Assembly: GCA_002425935.1 (NCBI GenBank)
Contig: DINE01000025.1
Span: 1-10,690, forward strand
Direction: 5' to 3'
Length of the DNA stretch: 10,690 bases
Origin: Bacteroidales bacterium UBA5548
GTDB taxonomy: Bacteria; Bacteroidota; Bacteroidia; Bacteroidales; UBA932
The notes beneath the pieces are model-generated. The model had not been told where the DNA came from and did not search any database. It saw only the letters and a program-made list of their open reading frames with translations. The first letter of the stretch is position 1; each line of letters starts with the position of its first letter. Shown here one piece after another: positions 6,617-10,690 of this stretch. The translations under genes and the position numbers were made by a program.

Positions 6617-7432
6617 CTAAGGTTGGGCAAGATACGAAACTCTCTGCAAAGGTTCATCCTCGTAACTGAGCAATTTATGGAGAAGTTTGTCTTTTAAAAT
6701 TTGGCGATAACTGAACTCTATTCCGTCAATAAGTACTCTGTCTGAAACAAGTCTTGCGCCATGACTGTAATCTACATAGGTGTTTATATGAACATTATTC
6801 ACGGGCTGAATAGGTTTGCCATCGAGTCGGTGCCATCCGTAAATAGTAACGTGTCTGGTTCTTGTGGAGTCTGACAGCTTAGACGTTATCACAATGTCCT
6901 TTTTTGTACCGGCTGTAAATACACCCGGCTCTCTGCCCGCTGCCTTTATCTGAGCCTGAATTACCTTTGAGTGGTCGTATAAAATATCAGGGGTTTCGTT
7001 TCTGTTTCCTCTTGGTATATAGTTAAATGGCTCCAATTTCAGTTCACTGGCAACATAAACTAGATCAACAACTTTTGGCGTAGGCAGAGAGCATCCGTAA
7101 TGGTCGGCAACCCTCTGAGCGGTAAGTGGCCCGGGTGTTATAATGAAATAGTCACTATCGTTCCCTACAGAGAGGTACTGTGGTGAAACAAAAAGAGTCA
7201 CCTCACGCTCCTTACCGGCAGCATCTGCCTGTCTGGTTCTGATGGTAACAAAATTGAGTATAAACGAAGGCATATTGCCCTCTTTTAACTCACTCTCAAT
7301 TGCAGCTTCTCTCTCTTCAAAGGAGAGAGTTCTCACCTGTTCGTAAAAAACAGAACCACCTTTAGTCGTCTGTGAATAGAGCTGACTAAAGGTGGTTAGT
7401 GCAATGATCAGATAAAAATATCTAAATCTCAT
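6617..7432 (-). CDS. Secreted protein of unknown function
   Basis: The product has 271 residues from the ATG at 7432; one extra residue would come from a TTG just upstream. A signal peptide covers about residues 1-20 (MRFRYFYLIIALTTFSQLYSQ), so the mature protein is periplasmic or surface-exposed, without a lipobox Cys. I do not know its function. Blocks that look like conserved family motifs are SPQYLSVGNDSDYF (83-96), LPTPKVVDLVY (116-126), AGTKKDIVI (174-182), IYGWHRLDGKPIQP (197-210) and YVDYSHGARLV (219-229). I recall similar blocks in uncharacterised secreted bacterial proteins. The Trp/His/Asp-rich C-terminal motifs could form an active site, with H201 and H224 as candidates, but that is a guess. 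The ATG follows the HMA gene stop codon by only 3 nt, so translation is probably coupled. A large inverted repeat with a T-run lies within codons 12-26. Confidence 0.8.
   Translation of the reverse strand: MRFRYFYLIIALTTFSQLYSQTTKGGSVFYEQVRTLSFEEREAAIESELKEGNMPSFILNFVTIRTRQADAAGKEREVTLFVSPQYLSVGNDSDYFIITPGPLTAQRVADHYGCSLPTPKVVDLVYVASELKLEPFNYIPRGNRNETPDILYDHSKVIQAQIKAAGREPGVFTAGTKKDIVITSKLSDSTRTRHVTIYGWHRLDGKPIQPVNNVHINTYVDYSHGARLVSDRVLIDGIEFSYRQILKDKLLHKLLSYEDEPLQRVSYLAQP
7348..7397 (-). terminator. Terminator-like hairpin inside the 5' end of the unknown secreted-protein gene
   Basis: AACCACCTTTAGTC (7354-7367) and GACTAAAGGTGGTT (7384-7397) are a perfect 14-bp inverted repeat with a 16-nt loop. 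Read on the minus strand, the stem is followed by CTGTTTTTT, that is T6 at 7350-7345, the layout of an intrinsic terminator. It begins 35 nt after the ATG, within the part encoding the end of the signal peptide and the first mature residues. It could act as an attenuator controlled by translation, or as an mRNA stability or processing structure. Confidence 0.6.
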
Positions 7433-7435
7433 CAA

Positions 7436-7756
7436 TTATTTATCCTCTTTTTCGGGAGCAACCTCTTTGGCAGCATATCCCAGTTTATCCAGTGCTTTAA
7501 TTAAATTCTCCTTATTTGTCTTGTCAGGTGCATAAAGAAACCATACAGTCTGTTTTTCAAGGCTTATCTTTAAATCTTTAACCCCTTTTTCGTGCGGAAG
7601 CTTAGCTTCAAGTTTTTTCACACAACTAGGACAGTCAACAGGAACAGAAAATGTAACCTCTGCGTCGTTGCTCTTCTTTTTGGTCTGTGCCTCAACCGAT
7701 GAAGAGAAAAGCAATAGTGAGAGGATTGTGATGGCGATTAACTGAATTGTTTTCAT
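7436..7756 (-). CDS. Secreted heavy-metal-associated (HMA) domain protein
   Basis: This is a 106-residue small exported protein. A signal peptide covers about residues 1-23 (hydrophobic ITILSLLLFSSS, cut near VEA-Q). One HMA fold follows (about 33-96), with the metal-binding pair C42 and C45 in DCPSC. The rest has the typical beta-alpha-beta spacing (EKGVKDLKISLEKQTV, then LIKALDKLGY). The tail is Lys/Glu-rich. HMA domains bind Cu(I) or similar soft metals through the CxxC thiols, and a periplasmic copy would pass metal on or buffer it. The usual Met before the first Cys (MxCxxC) is absent. It starts 45 nt downstream of the TonB receptor stop and ends 3 nt before the next ATG, so it is very likely in the same operon. 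Metal identity cannot be read from the sequence. Confidence 0.9.
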   Translation of the reverse strand: MKTIQLIAITILSLLLFSSSVEAQTKKKSNDAEVTFSVPVDCPSCVKKLEAKLPHEKGVKDLKISLEKQTVWFLYAPDKTNKENLIKALDKLGYAAKEVAPEKEDK

Positions 7757-7801
7757 AGCAAATTTCTTTTGTAAAAATATTAAAAAATATAATATACTGC
7801 T

Positions 7802-10042
7802 CTATTTCCATAGAGTATAACGGAGTCCGGCATATACCTTAAAGCCCATAAGCGGCCCCCAGATAATTGTTGAGTTAAATCCTGTTGAGAAAGGGCTTTC
7901 TGCATTAAGGATTGCGTGCTTCTGTTTGTAATTTGTAAGGTTCTCTCCACCAACATAAACATCAAGATCTCTAAGCTTACGAGTAACCTGTGCGTACAAC
8001 ATACCATAGACAGGTGAGTGCCCTCCTCCATCTGCAAAATATGGAAGTTTTGAAGGTCCGTTTAACTGAGCAGTCACATCAAATGTCCATTTGTTCATTC
8101 TTGTTGCGTATTGAACATTAAACACCCCTTTATATCTGCTGGTAAGCGGTTTTTCAACCAGCCCCTGACCTTTAAGAGTCACTTTAGCATCGGTATATCT
8201 GAATGTGGTAAGAATTGTAAGTCTCTCTATTGGCTCAAGGTTGAGGTCAACCTGATATGTGTTTGTAAATGAGCGCCCATCAAGATTATAAACAGAGATT
8301 TTTGACAAATCAAACTCCTGGTCAACAATCACCTGTCTGTTGAAATCTGTTCTGAAGAAGTCAAAACTTAAAGAGGCATCGCTGAACCCGACAGGCATGT
8401 AACCGGTAAGGTTTGCTCCGTATGTCCAGGCATCTTCAATATCTAGATTATCAGGAATTTCTATTTTTCTCCCGGTTGAGAGTATGCCCAGATTGTCGGG
8501 TATAATTGTTGACGATCTGTACCCTCTTCCTGCAAGAGCTCTGAAAATGAGCCTTTCATCAAAAGCGTATTTTACATTAATTCTAGGCGCGAAGAGCCAG
8601 CCGTGTATATTGTTGTTATCCAGCCTTACGCCTGCCACAACAGAGGCCTTTTCTCCGTTTGTATATGTGTACTCCCCGTATGCTCCCACCGATTTCTCTA
8701 CTCTTCCGGGATTAAGGTTAACAGTAACAGCATTTGCACCAAGCCAATACCAATCTTTTAGTAACTCATCATAATTATCGTAATTACCACTGATACCAAA
8801 TGTATACTTGTGGTTATGGTTCTTCTCATTCTGGAATATTATGTTTGCAAAGAGCGAGTTTTGTGTGCCGTTATAGTCTTTCATCCCAAAAAACGAGTTT
8901 AGTTCATGGTATGAGTAGTCAACAACCGCGGCGATATTTTTTGCATTATCTGCACTAAGTGGTAAACCAATCTTAAAGTAGCCGTTGAGTGATTTGTTTT
9001 TTATCTCCGAACCCCACACTTCACTATTTCTCCCGCTCTTTTTGTCAAAATCCATCTGCCCTGCAATACGGTCGTCAGTGAGTGCTTTTATTCCAAATCT
9101 TATCTGCATGCCACTCTCGGCAAGATATAGCCATCTGTTGGAGATATTAAACTGCATCGATTGCGGCTCGTCCCTGAAGCCATCGTGATTTCCATCATGG
9201 TTCGATGGGTCGGTTGAGAAGTGAGCAAGAGTTACGGTGCTCCACTTGTCATTCAGTTGAAGTGATGATGCAATGTTTGCCTCAGTTCTGAGTGTGCTTC
9301 CCAAAAACAGATTAATAAACAGAGGCTGCTCTGCTGTTGGCTTTCTGTGTTCAAGGTTTATCTGACCGGTAATTGCCTCAACTCCGTTGATAACAGATGA
9401 GGGGCCTTTTGCTATCTGAATGCTCTCAAGCCATTGACCCGGAACATAAGACAAACCAAACGGAGCAGAGATTCCTCTCATTACAGGTCTGTTCTCGTCA
9501 AGCATCTGTGTATAAATACCCGATAATCCTAACAGCCGGATCTGTCTGGCACCTGTAATTGCATCTGAATAGCCTACCGTTACGCTTGCAGAGTTTTCAA
9601 AACTCTCTGCAAGGTTACAGCATGCCATTTTGCAAAGTCCGGCGGCTGAAATTACCTCTGTTTTTACAGGGGTGATTTTAGAGATATAGTTTCCCTGTTG
9701 CCTGGTAATTACTCTGGCAGCCTCAAGTTCGGAACTTTCACGAATTAAAAATTCCGCCCTGTTTCTTGATTTGTCAATAACGACGGTATCTCTTGTGTGA
9801 CCTACAAATGTTGCGACCAGAGTTAGTGAGTCGTTTCTCTTTCTGTCAAACGAAAACTCACCTTTATCATTTGACTCAAGTACCATTTTGCCCTCTACCC
9901 AGTAAACCGAAGCATAGGGCATTGGTTCTGTTACACCATTGTGTTTTCTTACATTCACTTTGCCACTTACTGTCTGAGCAGAAAGTGTAAGGGTTACAGG
10001 TAATAAAAAGAGTGTTAAAAGAAATATCTTTCTGAAATTCAT
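7802..10042 (-). CDS. TonB-dependent outer membrane receptor, probably for metal
   Basis: The product is 746 residues from the ATG at 10042; the longer reading starts at a TTG and adds four residues before the signal peptide. The signal peptide covers about 1-22 (cut near LSA-Q). A carboxypeptidase-regulatory-like domain follows (about 25-105), then the plug (about 125-232, with GARQIRLLGLSGIYTQML and PGQWLESIQIAKGPSSVINGVEAITG), then the beta-barrel to the C-terminal LRYTLWK. CKMACC just before the plug gives three thiols (C137, C141, C142), an unusual feature that may bind metal. An Asp/His/Asn-rich loop, NHDGNHDGFRDEP (281-293), lies early in the barrel. There is no SusD partner, and the neighbours are a Cys/His-rich protein and an HMA protein, so metal uptake (copper or similar) fits better than glycan import. 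The substrate is inferred. Confidence 0.88.
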   Translation of the reverse strand: MNFRKIFLLTLFLLPVTLTLSAQTVSGKVNVRKHNGVTEPMPYASVYWVEGKMVLESNDKGEFSFDRKRNDSLTLVATFVGHTRDTVVIDKSRNRAEFLIRESSELEAARVITRQQGNYISKITPVKTEVISAAGLCKMACCNLAESFENSASVTVGYSDAITGARQIRLLGLSGIYTQMLDENRPVMRGISAPFGLSYVPGQWLESIQIAKGPSSVINGVEAITGQINLEHRKPTAEQPLFINLFLGSTLRTEANIASSLQLNDKWSTVTLAHFSTDPSNHDGNHDGFRDEPQSMQFNISNRWLYLAESGMQIRFGIKALTDDRIAGQMDFDKKSGRNSEVWGSEIKNKSLNGYFKIGLPLSADNAKNIAAVVDYSYHELNSFFGMKDYNGTQNSLFANIIFQNEKNHNHKYTFGISGNYDNYDELLKDWYWLGANAVTVNLNPGRVEKSVGAYGEYTYTNGEKASVVAGVRLDNNNIHGWLFAPRINVKYAFDERLIFRALAGRGYRSSTIIPDNLGILSTGRKIEIPDNLDIEDAWTYGANLTGYMPVGFSDASLSFDFFRTDFNRQVIVDQEFDLSKISVYNLDGRSFTNTYQVDLNLEPIERLTILTTFRYTDAKVTLKGQGLVEKPLTSRYKGVFNVQYATRMNKWTFDVTAQLNGPSKLPYFADGGGHSPVYGMLYAQVTRKLRDLDVYVGGENLTNYKQKHAILNAESPFSTGFNSTIIWGPLMGFKVYAGLRYTLWK

Positions 10043-10078
10043 AATCTTAAACAATAAAAAATAATATTACAATTAGTA

Positions 10079-10100
10079 TTAAGGCGTTATCACGCATTAA
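10079..10100. promoter_or_regulatory. Short palindrome between the Cys/His-rich gene and the TonB receptor gene
   Basis: TTAA-G-GCGT-TATC-ACGC-A-TTAA is a near-perfect 22-bp inverted repeat in the 76-nt gap. It could be an operator or a weak RNA hairpin. There is no T-run directly after it on the minus strand, and I see no TAnnTTTG promoter in the gap, so a terminator or promoter role is not supported. Confidence 0.3.
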
Positions 10101-10118
10101 AATCGACTAACTGAAATA

Positions 10119-10547
10119 TCATAATCTCCATTGTGCAAGATATGGTCTTGAAATTTTTGAATGGATTACCGCTGATTCGTATATCAAATCACGGTAAAAG
10201 AGGTTATTGCCAAGCGGGTTGATATCAATTGCACATTCACTAAGTGGAATGAATGTGAGCTTAACAACCTTTTCGAATATTTTTGAATTATCTTCTGAAA
10301 TCCTTGAAGCAAGATCAAGGTGGTGAATCTCTGTTCTGCAGCAATTATTATCGTGTTGCTCCGATGAGCACTCTTCTGAACTGCATCCGCAATGGGAGTG
10401 AATCTCCTCACACCCCTTGTCGCTTTTAATTACCAGAACCTCGATTGAATCGTCATTAGAACATTTATGTATGCCAAAACCGGTGCTGGTTATCATATAC
10501 ACCAACAACATAAGTATCACCAAAGGATATTTGAGGAATTTGAACAT
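10119..10547 (-). CDS. Small Cys/His-rich membrane-anchored or secreted protein
   Basis: The product is 142 residues from the ATG at 10547; a TTG reading would add three residues. Residues 5-22 form a hydrophobic signal peptide or membrane anchor (LKYPLVILMLLVYMITSTGF). The next 50 residues are dense in potential metal ligands: C29, C46, C53, C55, C60, C69 and C70, with H27, H50, H52, H65, H75 and H76. The C-terminal 60 residues are ordinary and contain one more Cys, C105. It resembles the small Bacteroidota proteins named for HYC, CC and PP motifs that occur beside TonB receptors, but HYC reads HKC here and I see no PP, so family membership is tentative. It is the first visible gene of the metal module, 76 nt before the TonB receptor. 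A role in binding or sensing metal at the envelope is likely but inferred. Confidence 0.75.
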   Translation of the reverse strand: MFKFLKYPLVILMLLVYMITSTGFGIHKCSNDDSIEVLVIKSDKGCEEIHSHCGCSSEECSSEQHDNNCCRTEIHHLDLASRISEDNSKIFEKVVKLTFIPLSECAIDINPLGNNLFYRDLIYESAVIHSKISRPYLAQWRL

Positions 10548-10553
10548 ACGGGG

Positions 10554-10561
10554 CAAATATA
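10554..10561 (-). promoter_or_regulatory. Possible -7 element close to the Cys/His-rich gene start
   Basis: On the minus strand TATATTTG (10561-10554) matches TAnnTTTG and lies 6 nt before the ATG at 10547. If used, transcription would start at or next to the start codon. No TTG is found at the 19-21 nt spacing, where the sequence is T/A-rich. The rest of the 143-base upstream stretch to the window edge shows only weak A/T-rich inverted repeats and no gene. Confidence 0.22.
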
Positions 10562-10690
10562 TAAAAAAAAGGGACAGCTATTTAAAATCTACAAGCTTTT
10601 CATCATAAAACTTAGCATAAATAACTAAGAATGTGATGGTTCTAATAGTACAAACAATCAAATAACTGTATAAAAGACAATCAATACCAA

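Noticed and set aside
8985..9188. Short plus-strand open frames opposite the TonB receptor, GH9, hisS and nfn genes
   Set aside because: They lie wholly inside strongly supported minus-strand genes, have no recognisable domains and look like antisense shadows.
4099..10042. A polysaccharide utilisation locus built from the TonB receptor and the GH9 enzyme
   Set aside because: There is no SusD-like lipoprotein and no hybrid two-component or anti-sigma regulator. The receptor is flanked by metal-binding proteins instead.
10593..10629. A/T-rich inverted repeats (AAGCTTTT/AAAACTT and CTTAG/CTAAG) upstream of the Cys/His-rich gene
   Set aside because: The arms are short, A/T-rich and imperfect, as expected by chance in such DNA, and no T-run or promoter element is placed to give them a role.

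Overview
The window looks like chromosomal DNA of an anaerobic member of the Bacteroidota, most likely Bacteroidales. Three things support this. The two clearest promoters match the Bacteroidota consensus (TTG or TTTG, then 20-21 nt, then TAnnTTTG) and gene starts lack Shine-Dalgarno sequences. There is a TonB-dependent receptor with an N-terminal carboxypeptidase-regulatory-like domain. There is also an NfnAB-type transhydrogenase, an enzyme of anaerobic metabolism. No insertion sequence, phage gene or CRISPR array is visible.

Layout: the first 201 bases carry the 3' end of an unidentified plus-strand gene whose tail contains three ~45-bp tandem repeats. Everything else is on the minus strand. 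From right to left, in transcription order, there is a Cys/His-rich membrane-anchored protein, a TonB-dependent receptor, a secreted heavy-metal-associated (HMA) protein, a secreted protein of unknown function, and a large secreted GH9 glycosidase fused to a NodB-like deacetylase domain. A strong terminator follows. Then come nfnA, nfnB and hisS, apparently one operon with its own promoter, and finally an initiator tRNA-fMet gene with its own promoter and terminator.

How the genes work together: the first three form a likely metal-uptake or metal-handling module, probably for copper or another soft metal, since all three carry Cys-based candidate ligands. The unknown protein and the GH9-deacetylase follow with short gaps, so they may be co-transcribed with it. 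A 14-bp perfect inverted repeat followed by a T-run lies inside the first codons of the unknown gene, where it could uncouple the metal genes from the glycosidase genes. NfnA and NfnB together form the electron-bifurcating NADH-dependent ferredoxin:NADP+ oxidoreductase. hisS and tRNA-fMet serve translation.

Several apparent N-termini extend upstream only through TTG codons. I moved those starts to the first ATG that gives a sensible signal peptide or family N-terminus (nfnA, the unknown secreted protein, the TonB receptor and the Cys/His-rich protein). The most interesting points are the intragenic terminator-like hairpin, the terminator/promoter overlap upstream of nfnA, the GH9-NodB fusion with altered active-site motifs, the metal module, and the frame-switching tandem repeat at the left edge.
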